Under the pieces are notes generated by a model that saw only the letters and a program-made list of their open reading frames with translations, had not been told where the DNA came from and did not search any database. A stretch of 64,000 nucleotides of DNA from Brachypodium distachyon (taxonomy: Eukaryota > Streptophyta > Magnoliopsida > Poales > Poaceae), in NCBI RefSeq assembly GCF_000005505.3, contig NC_016135.3, forward strand, positions 706,001 through 770,000, given 5' to 3'. Positions 44,601 through 57,600 of the stretch are shown in pieces. Position 1 is the first letter of the stretch. Each line of letters opens with the position of its first letter. The position numbers and the translations under genes were made by a program.

Positions 44601-47435
44601 CTTATGGAGGGTGATGAGGTGCGTGCTCTGGTGTCCCGGCCTCTTACAGGCCTCACATCTCTTTCTATGTACCTGGACTGCTCCCCCCTTGGATTTGACA
44701 GTATAAGAGCAATAGTCATGACAGTTTTGCCAAGACCCATTGCATCTGCCAGTATCTACAAACACAAAAACTGATACATAAATATTTCTCAACAGTACGT
44801 GGTCATGATTAAATTAGGCAAATGAAACCTCTCATATTTATAGAAGAACATATAAAAAACGATAGAAGACTTTCTGAGGCATAATGCTAATAACTGGTAA
44901 ACTTGCAGTGTGTCACCAGACATGCTCAAACAAACAACACAGGATGCAAGAGTAGACAAGCAAGGCAACATGATCAACAAAAAGTCAAAACGGCATTAGC
45001 AAATCTAGTAATAAACAACAAGAAATCATGGGGACATGGTATACATTTTCAAATATAGCCTGCATACATGACCGGCCATCATAGAAGACTTACCCCTCCT
45101 TGTGTTGTCCGACTTAAGCTTGGAAATCGGGTTGTCGCTTCACCAGAGAAAACATTAATGTACACTTTCGGAGCCCTCCTGAAAAGATATCAAAATTGTC
45201 AGTTCTTAGTTCTGACTATCATAAAATTTATTTTGAATTTATTCAGATAACACTGGAAAGCACATACTTGTCTGCAATACTGTAGGCACTAAAACAGGGA
45301 TCAACAGTTTGCTTTGTTTCATCATCAATACTTCCCTTCTCCAATTCAGACATCCAGAAGAGAGCTTCTTTCTGGTACGGTTTCAAGGTTGAAACAAGAG
45401 TGCTTGGGGGCTCTGCTTCCTATTTTACCCATTACAGACCAAATATTCATAAGTGCAGATAGGATAATGTAAGTGGCAAAACATAAGTGCATTTGTATGG
45501 TTACCTTCAAGTCATATGTTTCAGCTGTGCCGATAATTTTGTTCAAGGCAGCCTCTGAGATGGCCTGCTCATTGGCGCCTTGCTCTGGAAAAGTTTGGCC
45601 AGCGGTGCGATGTGTTTCAAGTCCAACTATAGGAGTGTATTCCGCATCGCTGTTGGCATCACCCTATTTTACATATGAGAAAAATATAATGAGCAATCAC
45701 TCAATATCAATACAAGAAAAGAAACTGACAAGAAGCCTGGCAAGTAGTATGAGTAAGTTAGAAATGTATCAACAAAATGGGGACACCAGTAGTACATAGT
45801 ATTGCATTGCACATTTTCCCAACAAATACACATGCTGAAAAACTGATAGCAGTAGGAGCGTCTTTAGCGTACCCTCAGATTCCACAATCGCTGCCTTGTG
45901 AGATCATCAAGACCGAAATCAGCCTGCCCACGACAAACACCAGCATGTAAATTGAGTCAGTCAGTCATCGTGAACACTACAAGTCTACAAGGACAACAAA
46001 AAACAAACAAATTGCTGGAGTGATACCTTGACAGATGCCCTTAGCTTGAGTAATTTGAACAAGGCATGAAGAGGGTTGTCAGAGAAATCAACACTGGCAG
46101 GAGCGAGGTTGCTCAAGGATGAGTTGTCGCCCTCGGTGAACACAGACTTGTGGATGTAGAAGCTGTACGAACAACATTTAGCATTAGCATTAGTACAGCC
46201 CAATCGTGCAATGTACTATGAACAAATCAAATCAGCCATTACCTAACATAGAGCAAAATCTCCTGCATCAACCTCAGTTCCATTGTCGGGAACACAATCT
46301 TCCCCTGGATCTTAACCTTGGATGAGTTTACCAGCGGGACGAGACAATTTGTCCACTCTGTAGATAGCTTTCCAATCTGCATTCAACATCAAAGGTTGAA
46401 CAAGATTCAGATAATTTTGCGCACACACACAAAATCAGCCCCCAATCATGGGAGTAATAATGGGCAACTAACCTCTCCCGCGCGTTTGGTGGAGAATCGC
46501 ACAATCTTGGCCAACGCCGCCGCCTTCTTGGCCGACATCTTGATCCCGCAGTGTTTCCTGTCGTAGGACGGGAAGGCGAAATGAACGATCTCGCCGGCGT
46601 CCAACATCCTCGTCCCGCTGTGCGTGGACAGCCCTGCGACGTAGGACTTCTCGACGAGGAACCAGTCAGGCTCCGGCGGGAAGTCACCGAGCTCCGCCTC
46701 CGGCGGCGCCACCACCATCTTCCAATCCTTCTCAGGCGCAGGCGCAATCGCCCTGACCGGCCGCGGGCGGTCGTACATCCCCGCGGCCTCGTGCGACGGG
46801 ATGGCCCGGATCGGCTTCGGGTTGAGGTACGGCAGCGGGTGCGTGGCCGTGAGGTCGACCACGTCTTCTTCCCGGACCCTCTTCTTGGACCTCGGCGCGA
46901 CGTCGTTGATCTCAACATCGTCGTCGGCACGCGCCACCACGGGTGGCCTCGGCACGAGGCTTATGCCGCAGGAGCCAGCGACGCGGAGTCGGCTGGTCAC
47001 CTCCTCCTCCTCGTCCTCGTTGATACGTCGCGGCGGCAAAGGCGCCGCTTTGACGGGATGCGAACCTTGGTGGGGCCGCTCCTTCTTGACCTCCTCGCGG
47101 GGCTCGGCCTTCACCTTGGCAAGAGCCATCGGCGTCGGCGTCGGGGATGCGTCATCGGCAGCAACGTCGCGCTCCGCCTTGACGGGAGCTTTCTTGGTGT
47201 CCTCGTCGGCCGCGGCGGAGGCGGCGGCGGCGTCGTCGAGGAGTACGTTGATGGCGCGCTCGGCGTTGCCGCCAACGCCGCTGCGGAGGAGCACGGAGAG
47301 GACGAAGGCCTCCGGGATGCTCTCGCCGAGCACCGCGCGGACGGCGGCGATCTCCGCCGTGAAGAGGAAGTCCTGGCCAGGGCTCTCCTGCCAGTCGCCG
47401 CGGCCGTCGTCGTCGCCGTCGCCGTAGCACGTCAT
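41610..47435 (-). CDS. RAD5A: RAD5-type SNF2 helicase / E3 ligase (RAD5A-like), 1149 aa
   Basis: This family performs error-free post-replication DNA repair in the nucleus (fork reversal and PCNA polyubiquitination). Exons: 47435-46473, 46376-46243, 46162-46027, 45923-45873, 45663-45505, 45419-45268, 45178-45094, 44755-44552, 44373-44230, 44127-43978, 43868-43801, 43717-43595, 43474-43375, 43008-42896, 42810-42237, 42153-42082, 41965-41867, 41732-41610. All introns are GT-AG, phase is kept throughout and the stop is TGA 41610-41612. Domains: HIRAN from about 257 ([17 protein letters not shown]), SNF2 P-loop GLGKT with K570, DEAH 693-696, C3HC4 RING (C913, C916, C929, H931, C934, C937, C950, C953), then helicase C with HRIGQ. 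HIRAN before SNF2 with an internal RING separates it from other SNF2 families. The start is the first ATG of a GC-rich first exon. All key residues are present. Confidence 0.96.
43182..43355 (-). other. rps7: Nuclear plastid DNA insert: chloroplast rps7 fragment
   Basis: The - strand reads [20 protein letters not shown], then [20 protein letters not shown] and [17 protein letters not shown]. This is the C-terminal part of chloroplast ribosomal protein S7 in its grass form. It breaks off at 43182 and near 43355, leaving only about 170 bp. It lies inside the RAD5-like intron 43009-43374, starting about 20 bases from the splice donor. It is a transferred organelle fragment, not a gene. Confidence 0.88.
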
Positions 47436-48671
47436 GGGGGCGAAGGTTCCAGGATTGGAAGGGGGGTGGTATCCTGCGGCGGCGGGGCACGGGCTGGTGA
47501 AGCTGAGCGGCGCGGAGATTTTGGGCGCGGGAAGGGATTTTAAGGGGGGTTTCTTTTTGGCGCGGAGAAGAGGAGGGAAGATGTTTTGTTTTGGCGGGGG
47601 AGGGAAAGTAAAAAATGGTGAAATGGTTTTCGCGGGGCCTTGGAAATGACAGCAACGTTGAGAAGTGGGCGGGCCACTAATGACAGAGCTTGCACGAAAA
47701 ATAGTTGAGACAGAAAAAGAAATTACAAAATAAGTTTTCTGTAAACATTCATGCTGCTGGTGATGGTGCGGTGGTGCCCAAGGGGTGCTGAAAATGTTGA
47801 TTTTGTAGAGAAATCTGTCGTTTCAAAAGATCACCGCTATTCAAATTTTTTTTGTAAAAAAGAAGAAATTGTTTAATTCTAAGCTGGCTATAATTTTGTT
47901 AATCTTAGCCACTAAGATCGTGCTAGTACTAAATGGCGCGCCACTGCAACATTAGGTTTGCTGCATTTTGTAGTGATTTTAGATTTCTAAAAAGTTTAGA
48001 CAACTGAGAATTAGCAAAATGAACCGGGTTTCTAAAGATGCCAACCAGTGGCCACGATTCGTCATCTTGTTGTGGCACATTGAACTGGACGTAAATATAT
48101 GAGATGAGAACGACTTAAATGTGATTTAGTCAGGCACAAATGGTACTAGTATAATTATATTTGAGACCTGCGGAGTCATTTTTCTGTGCTACTCCCCTCC
48201 GATCCATAATAAGTGTCTGTGAATTAGTACAAAATTACAAGTATACTGAAAAAGAACCTGGCATTTCAGAACAGGACTAATGTGATGGATGAGAAGTGTC
48301 CATAATTATCTTGACAGTCAGGAAAAATATCGAGAGACCTTCTGTTCTACTTTACAAGGTAAGCAACAGAGGGCTACTAAATCGCCCTGAAAATAGATAA
48401 CGGGTTTCAGAAAGCATCTCTAAGATGATTTACAAGCATCCCTGCGATGCTACTTCTGACTTAAAGGGAAGAAGCCTTCCCCATCTTCTTCTCCATGCCC
48501 CTTCTGAAATATCGCAGTCTTGCGCGCCCAGAAATTACATTATAAGATAATTAAAACACATGCTCAGTCCACCTGTAAAAATGTATTAAACCATACTTAA
48601 CACCTTCAAACTGTATGAAGATGGTTCAATGCTACTACCAGAACACAGCATGCGATGAAAGAGAGGACCTG
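47436..48671. other. RAD5 promoter and ARP9 3' untranslated region
   Basis: Bases 47436-47650 are a GC-rich probable leader of the RAD5-like gene; 47650-48180 would hold its promoter. A half Stowaway-like sequence (CCCCTCCGATCCATAATAAG) begins at about 48193. Bases about 48330-48671 probably hold the ARP9 3' end. No additional gene is seen. Confidence 0.5.
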
Positions 48672-51600
48672 TTATGTATTGTAGTAACACATTGTTTGCG
48701 CTTGAAGGAAATAGGAATCCCTGTATTTTCTGGGAATCCCAGGGTGAACGCCATTGTTCATCCATTCTTCTCTACGGATCCAAGCATCACGGCCAATATC
48801 AAGGACGCCCAGGATCTGTCCTAACATGGAGAGGATTTAGGGATTTGAAATATAGGAGCAGTGGAGCATATAAGAAAAGGCAAACATAACCACAACGTCG
48901 AGGGCTAGGATTTAAAAACACACACCACTATTCGAGAAATTTTCAGAAAATACTGATCAGCTACTGAGCACGTCTTAAAAAGCAAAACTGACATGCGCGT
49001 CCTGTTTGTCAGGTCCGAGCTGGCGCCCCCTAAGCATTGACACAACATCGCTAGCTACCTCCCCGACCTGGCCCTCCTCCACCTCAACTCCAGCCCTTCT
49101 GCATAATCCCAAACACCTCCAGCATGCTGCGCCTCCTCCATGAGCTCGGCCTCAGCAGCAGCACTTCTTCCTACTGTCAAGACATGCATGTAAAACACGA
49201 GGCCTCTTGATATTCTTCCTATCTAGATAGTTATAAGCACTCCTCTTATCATGCATCCAAAACGCCGAGCTGGGCCGCTTCATGGTGGGAACCACCGACA
49301 TGCCAGACCGTTTGTCTGCTACCGATGAAGACGAGGGCGATGCGCTCTATGTCGACGCTCAGGTGGCACCAGCTCAAACCTAACAAGCAGGCCCCGCACA
49401 TAAGCTCTGCTGTCAAGACATGCTCATCAATCGATCAGTGGTATCAGTCAAGCCTGCCCGTAGCTCAGTGGTTTTCTGAAAAATTCTCAAATAGTGGTGG
49501 TATTTGAAAATCAGGCCCTCACTGTGGTGGTTTTCTGTAGTGTACTCAAAAAGGAGCAGGACACACTACACTCATTTCCAGCCTACTGTTGACATTAAGA
49601 GCCACTGAAACGACTGCCAATAAGTATTTGTCCAGGTGCGGAAGTGTTTCCTCTGGAGTTATGGTTAGATATGGAATATTGCTTGCGTATGTGATTAAAA
49701 TAAAAAATAACCAGCACAGCATGGCTATTGAAAACAGGCATGTACAAAGAATAACATCCAACTTAAATAATCATGACATTTTTCAAAGTAATTTTAGATT
49801 CAACTGTTTGCAGAAATTGTATTAAAAATGACAATTCACACATGTAAGACATTTAAAACTTTCATCAGCTTGTCTTATTACCAATAGCGAGCAATTAAAT
49901 ATACATGTTTCTAGTTCATAATGCGCACAAGAAACTATACCATATTGAAAATAGATGCTACTTACCACACCACCTTTCCATGGGATGAATAACGGGTTTC
50001 TCCTTGACTGTAATACCTACGAATTTAAGACGAGAGGTTACAACGAGGAAAAATAATAGATTTTGAATCTACATTACGGACCCACTGCAGCATTGAATAT
50101 AAAACTGAGATAAACTGATCACATAATCCATCCAGGGATGTTAATCACAAGAAACAGCGTGTGCATTCTTATTTATAAAAATTATGGATTCGCATGCTTG
50201 CAAGGAGACATACCTCGACCTTCTCGACTGGTTGATTTGATGGAATAGTACTAAGGACCCTGGACAGAAGAAAAAATATATCAAAAAAAATCTAGTTGGT
50301 TTTCAGGACATCAATGTGCATCTGATTTTCTTTCAAAAAAAACAGGGGCTGCATTAGCAATAGTTATTGCAGCAACACTGTGATGTTCATTATCGCAAAA
50401 GATCTTTGAACAAAGACTACATAACTACTCCCTCCAATCCTAAATTGTTGCCGTTGTTTTAGTACAAATTTGAACTAAACCAACGACAAGAATTTAGGAT
50501 CGGAGGAATAGTAAATACAAACAAATAAGAACAGTTGCTTGGCACCCTTGTACATTAGCTACATATGGTGGCACATTTCTAATCATTCACACAATTATTG
50601 CAGTAGTCTTCCATTAAATAATGCTGGAACAAGGTGACAGTTAACCTTTGTTCGAGAACTAGTGCAAGGCCCGCTGTTAAAGCTGCGCCACCAACCTGAA
50701 AAGCACATTAGCACTCCTCTCAACTGTTCCTTTTTTGCATCATACAGCAATACTGATATGAAAAACAACGCTGATACTTTACCAGCTGAATACTACAGAA
50801 CAGCTTCCTCTGGAGGTCAATACGACCTGTTGAAAGAACACTACTGAGAATGGCTTCTACGAGGCCAATATTATCAAATTTCCTCAATCTAGTGGGTAAC
50901 ATTTGATAATTGTCCCACGCACCAAGCCCACCATTCCCAGAAAGACCGTCGCTTGTTTGCCATGTATCTTCCAGCATGTCATCACAATCTTGGAACCTGG
51001 AAACATGCACATGTCTTGTTTGAAGCAATCATCATGTCAAAAGGCGCAATCACCAAAGTAGAGAATAAAGTCTCACCAAGGTCGAGGAGGTGGAGGGTAC
51101 TCTTCTGGAATGAGAAGCCTAGGATAAAGAAGCCCCATAGGAGGAACCTATTTTATCACAACAATTTTGAATTTGTAGATATATTATTTAACAAGAAATA
51201 CTGCAAGTAAACATAGAATTACTCTCCAGCTACAGCTCAACCACCACTAGTAGATTTTACAAATAGAGGGAGGTCGGGAGGGGGAGAGAGTCCGCATGGC
51301 ATTTATTTGCCAGGTCAAATAACATGCAATCTCAAAAGACATTGTCAACAAAAAGAGATAAAAAAGAGAACAGAATGCACTGGTTTAAAAAATTACACTG
51401 AGAGCTGACAGCCTTGTCTTCTGATGCCCAACAGATTTTTCATGCTCATATGAATGAACAACCGCAACAGCATCAAAACTTCCAGTCTGTGAAAAAAGTG
51501 CACTAGAATAAGATTAACAGAACATTCTACCTCAACTTAGAATAATATCATTCAAGTTTAAGAATGACAAATTTCGAAGTTCTGGCGTGGAGACACCCAT

Positions 51601-54600
51601 GTAACTGGGTGGCAGATCACAAGGTTGTTGTCTTTGAAGTCATGGGTTCAAGCACCCATTCTTCTTCACTGAAAAGGACATGGAGTTCCTTTTACGTATA
51701 CTAGTTTTCTTCATTTTGTGCAACAATTTTCACACGAAGTATGGTGGTACATAGTATGTAAATATATGAAGTGTATGTTTATAATGAATTCCTATCTGTG
51801 TTGATATATGACTGATTCATGAAGATAACAGACTACATAATATAAAGTCCGTGTACTCAAGGATTTACAAAAGGAGAAAGAAAGGGAAGCATCAAAAAAT
51901 GGAAAGGTAATGAAACTAATAATAATTCACATAAGAAGCACAAGGCAAATAGATAGGTCCAAATAAGATCTCTCTCTTTCTAGAGGATTTGGCAATGTGC
52001 ATAAAATAGTAACAGGAGATATGTCCTATGTAGTCAGCAAATTACAATTAATGCTACTAGAGCTCTCTTTTTTGTATTATTATTGTTATTTATCAATGCA
52101 TATAATGCACTACATGATAGTCCCTCCGTTCCTAGTAAGAAGTCCTAGCTTTGCCCTAAGTCAAACTTTTAAACTTTGACCCAGTTTATGGAAAAATCTA
52201 CTAACATCTTAGTTTTATTAAATCCATCATGATATATATTTTCAAAGTATATTTATTTTATATTCTAGATGTTAATATATTTTTCTGTAAACTTGGTCAA
52301 ACTTTAAAGAGTTTGACTTAGGACAAATCTAGGACTTCTTACATTTGGGAATGGAGGTAGTAGCAAATAATCATAGATTATGCATCTTCCTAAGCCCATG
52401 TCTAAATGTTTCCATGTGGCCTTTTACTAACTTACTATGTTCTGACGAAATAGTACAGAGCGGCAAGCACACAGACAGATTGGGGAGAAGCTTTGCGAAT
52501 ATACTGATTCTAGGACTGCTATAGTCCCATGCACGGGAGAAAATGTGTTATCAAATTGTGTAAAGTCAGATGCACATGTTATCTCTTCTTTGTATAGAGT
52601 TCAGGGTGAATTTAATCAATTCAATAATACTGTAACGAACTTTGCGTGGATGGGGGAAATGCTGAACTGAAGCACAAGCAGACTGTCCAACTAGGAATTC
52701 TTTACAAGTATGAAGTTTCGAGACTTAGTAAAGCTTAGAATAAGCCACTCACCCTTATTTGGCTATATGCCTCTTTTATTTTGTTGAGCATTAGCATATC
52801 TATGGGCTTCTTCATGGGATCAGTTTTGAAATTTGGCCACGTGTGGTGGCGATGTTGAACCCAAAGTAGGCATCTGGATATGTCCTAAAAAAATGAAAAT
52901 GACAAAGGCTGTACTTGGTTAGTTAATCAATCAAAATAAAGTGCAGTACAGAACGGAAGAAAGATATACAACACAGGCCATAAAAGCAATTCATGCAAAA
53001 TAAAAGGTGATACGATCACAAAACAATCTAGCCTGTAGCCTTGAAGGAGATCATCCATAAATAGGTTCCAACAATGCCATCCAACAATCATGTTATAACT
53101 AGCTCACATGACACATCATAATGAATGATATTTATAACAGTTCAGCCAGTTTTCAACGTCATGGTGAGAGATTTATTGCTGTAAAGCCAAATTTACCCCA
53201 AACCCACGCTTCCGATCTGGCTGAGACGGTCAAGCATGGCTCAGGCTACTTTGTCGAGACCAAACACAAGGCAGTTGTCATGCCCATACGCTTGCATGAT
53301 GCCTGCGATGCACATGGGCACAGACAAGAGTGGAAGAAGGCAGGAACAGGAAAGTAAGTTTGCATTCCTAACACAGGGCTCACTGATGGCACGGTATTTT
53401 TCATGGCTTCGTGCCTTTGCAACAGTATTTTGCTAAATGTTGCTCTTTGTAATGCCAGTCGCACAATTTTTAAAACCGGAGTACAGCTAACTTTCAACTG
53501 AGAAACTATCCAGAAGAAATAGATTGTTGCTTGTATTCATAAGATCATATTATACATTATGAACAGGGTAAGGATACTAATAGATGCATATTTTCCTACT
53601 GGGAAAAAAGTGGCATGACAAAAAGTTCGTACACAACAGTTACATGAGACGAAACTTAAGGAAGACCCTTTTCCTGACACTAAAAACTGGAGGAGGCATG
53701 GTAGTAGATAATGGCATGAGAACATACAGAACTGATGACAATAAACAACAGATTCTACAAAATAATAAAGATAGAATGACCATGAACAACAGATTGCCCG
53801 AGTAATGAAAATAGGTTGTCTAGGTCAAAGACCATAGTTCAGAACATACATCTCCACCATATGGAAGTGCCAAAGCTGTGTGGGGCAAGGCTACTCCATC
53901 CTGCAAAGGCTCACAGAAGACAGTACATTGATATGATGATATCTAAGTGGTGTTTTATAGGAAACTAAAGAACGGTCCCTGGCATTCAGAGTATGAACCA
54001 CCCTTTTCAGTGCTTAATGAAAGAAGAATAAAAAAGCATGGTTATTACCTCGACACAAACTACTTGTGTAACTTGAGCACCAATGTTGACGACACAAGCA
54101 GTCGACAAACCATTCCCAAATGCTGCAGCTAGTGCTTCCTAACAAAATATTAACATAAAAAGAGTAAATAGGGATGTTTAATGTTCCTTCATGTTACAAT
54201 TTATGTCTCGACAAGTCTTTAGTCTGGAAAGCAGAATACATTAACCACAATAAGGTATCAAGTTGTATTTCCTCATTAGTGGTATTACATTAAACTTAAC
54301 TGAAATAGTTATATTGTACATTACTAGATAAAAACTAAAACTAGGAACAGGCAACTACCCCAAAACAACTCCAAAATAGGCTAACTCCAGGTGTACAGCG
54401 TACCAGGTTTAAAGCACAAAAGTTAGAACCCAACCTTCACGTGCAAAATACTAATATCAACCCAATAGCACGAAAGGTTCATCATACCTGGTTTCATGAG
54501 CTAACCCGCTAACAAAATATGGACTGCTGTTAATCCAGAATAGTTAGCACCTGGAAACAGTGCCAAACTGGTCTAGGCTAACAACAATTCATCTGGCAGT

Positions 54601-57600
54601 AGACCATGCACTTAGTCCATCCTTTTGTGAATGGACCAAGCTTTGGAAATATTAAAAAATAGTACATCATCTGTCTCAAACTATAAAGTCGGTAATTTTC
54701 ACAATCTTGTTTCTAAATACAACAAGGCATGCATACAGAATTGATGACTTTTTCTCCTATTTGTGATCATTTATATCTCGTCTATATCTCCAACATTGAT
54801 GGTTAAACATGCACATTAACCATTCTTGTTCCAACAACACTAACTCTATAGTCTATAGGCACCATGACCATTTCTCTCTACTGTTCTCTTGGTTCCATGC
54901 CCTCCTTAATCCTTGTACTCGATCAAAATCAGCCTTATTAAACGAGACTGAAGTATAGAGTAATAAAGGTAAAGCTCAATTCAACGTACTAGTAAACGTG
55001 CACGTGCAACACACATGTCTACTAATATAAATTTATCTCCATCTCCACTAATATAAAAAGCACCAGTCGTGTTCGATCCAAATAACATCCAGCCGTTTGC
55101 ATAAGACAACTGCATTATGCTGATTCTATGTTAGAGCGCAGTCCGTTTGATAAATACTACTGTACTTTATAGTGGTTAGCCTAGTACAATAAACTCAGAA
55201 CTGAGGAAAATATCCCAAAATCCTTGAAGTAGCGTTACCCCAAATTATCAAAAGAGGTCCGATTTTGGGACAAAAGATCCAATTAGTTTGCTTATCAATT
55301 GCAAATGGCAAAAAATATCTTCCGTTCAGATGTAAAAGAAAGTAAATGTTAAATGCTAGGAGACTGGGGGCAAAGATGAACCTGATGTACCACAGCTGTG
55401 CTAAACCCCAAATCGCAAAGTACAATGGACAGCATCTCTTTTATTTCTGACATGGATAGGATAGATATTAAAAAGAAAGTATAAAAACTACCTAATGCAA
55501 CAGAACATATACTTTGCAGTAGAACTACAGAAGGTGTTGAAAAAAGATAAAGCAAACAGTCAACAAGAGACATTTGTCAACAACATCTCAAGATTTCCTA
55601 ATTATGAATCATCAATTCAAGGCTACCATACTAACGGAGTAATGGGTCATGGACACATCGACACACAACAGTAGCATGAGGGATCAGCCAAAGGATTATT
55701 CATGGCCGGCCCCAGCAGAGGTTGCAGAATTGCAGAACAAACCAGGGATTGAATAAATGTACTGCCGCCATTGCAAACTATGTGTCTACAAATGTTGCAG
55801 TCATGTTGGCTTTCCAGACAAGAGCATAAGCTTTCGACTACCAAGTTGCCGTGATGACAAACCGGCCAGCCTTCGGTAGATTAGGGGTTGGAGTCTAATC
55901 TATGTTGACATAATGATTACTTGATTCAATTACAATGGGGCCTCCCTTTATAGAGAGGTTTTGGAAAAAAAAAAGGTTGAACGAAACCTAACAATAAGCC
56001 AAGCGACAAACGTGGAAACAAATTCGATATAGTTAATAAGGATATCGTGGTCCACTTGAGGATCAAGTCACTGGTCCTAAGGATCATACACAACCCCCAT
56101 CCACATGGCATGCCACTACACATCAGAGGTACTATTACATGAAAGAAGAAATACCTCGACTGTCAAATGTCTCCCCAAGAACAAGAACTACAGAATATAG
56201 ATTTCGGTCTTTTGGGTTGATATGCAACTTTTCTGTCAGCATCCAGTTCCAAATAGTGCGCAGATCTTCTAAAACCTGCAATAGTGTTTTTTTTTTCAAA
56301 CATCTACCATTTAAGATGCTATATATAAGGAAAAAAACTATGGACACACATAGGTTTCATAACTAGTTTGAAACAGAGTCATCATGCCTCATCTCTTTCC
56401 ACCACATTTTGTAGCCAGATACCATCAATTTCAACCAGGAAAAGCAAATCCAGCCTAGTATTTATTTATAATGTAACTTTCTAAAATCTGTAGTCAGGAT
56501 TATGGTTAATCACTGGAAAACACATGCACTATAAAATAAACCATAAAGGCAAAGCATAACAGGTAATTTATAATAATTTCAGTTCTATCTTCGATCTCAA
56601 AACTCCATAGTTGTTTGGGTAAGAACTTCCCATTTCAATTATGTTAAGCTATATAGATAATGAACTCTACAGAACTAGACCACAAGGCCTTACTCCCTCC
56701 GTCCACAAATAAGTGTACATCTAGTTTTGTCCTAAGTCAAATTTTTCTACATTGGACCAACTTTGTTGAAAAAAGTAGCAATACATATGGCATCAAATCG
56801 GTATATTATGAAACTACATTTCAAAATGGAACTGATGATGCTAATTTGGTGTCATAAATGTTGCTATGTTTTTCAATAAAGTCGTTCAAACTTTAATATC
56901 TTTGACTTAGGACAAACCTAGAAGTACACTTATTTGTGGGCGGAGGGAGTATATTTGTAAATTAAATACTGCCATATAGGCAGAATAAACTGCTCAATTT
57001 TATGTGTTACCAATGAAGTAACAGAAAAATTAGTAGAAGCCAGGAAGTGTAAACTGGAAAGCAGAAAGGTACGTCATAGTTTTATTATATTCAGAATCTA
57101 CTGCATAAACTCTTTCATATAAATAAGGTCCGTGACTATGCAAGAAGACAGCCGGGGCTACAAATGTTTGCACGAAGATATGTTTAGGACTGGCTGCTGG
57201 AACATTTGTGCGTGGAGAAATAGGCAGAAATTTAACCTTGTTCCTGCTAACGTGTTTCAGACTGAAGAGAATTGTGTTAAGGCCTTATTCAGTACATTTC
57301 TGTAGGCATCTCGCCTACTGTACTCCATAGATTTCAATAAAGATTCGCAACCAAGTTCACCAAAATGCTAGGAGAAATCTGATTCGCACAATCTTTGTCC
57401 TCATTCCTCAACAAACAATGTTGCAAGATCGCTTTCCCACACTGATAACTATGAAGCCAAAACAATACTTACAGCCACACTCAATATTTGTAAGACTAAC
57501 AACATAACGATGGAAAGTATCAGTGAATGAACTGAAACTGAACTTCTCATTTAAAGGGCGGTGTTGCCAAATACATACCAAGAAAACAATGACAAATAAC

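Noticed and set aside
46551..47543. 330-residue + strand reading frame opposite RAD5 exon 1
   Set aside because: It is a GC-driven shadow; the - strand frame continues in phase through 17 more exons and carries the HIRAN domain.
49450..49520. tRNA-like GTAGCTCAGTGG motif
   Set aside because: No B box at the right distance and no cloverleaf could be drawn.
53121..53357. 78-residue + strand frame
   Set aside because: It lies inside the ARP9 intron between exons ending at 53850 and 52884, on the opposite strand, with no recognised domain.
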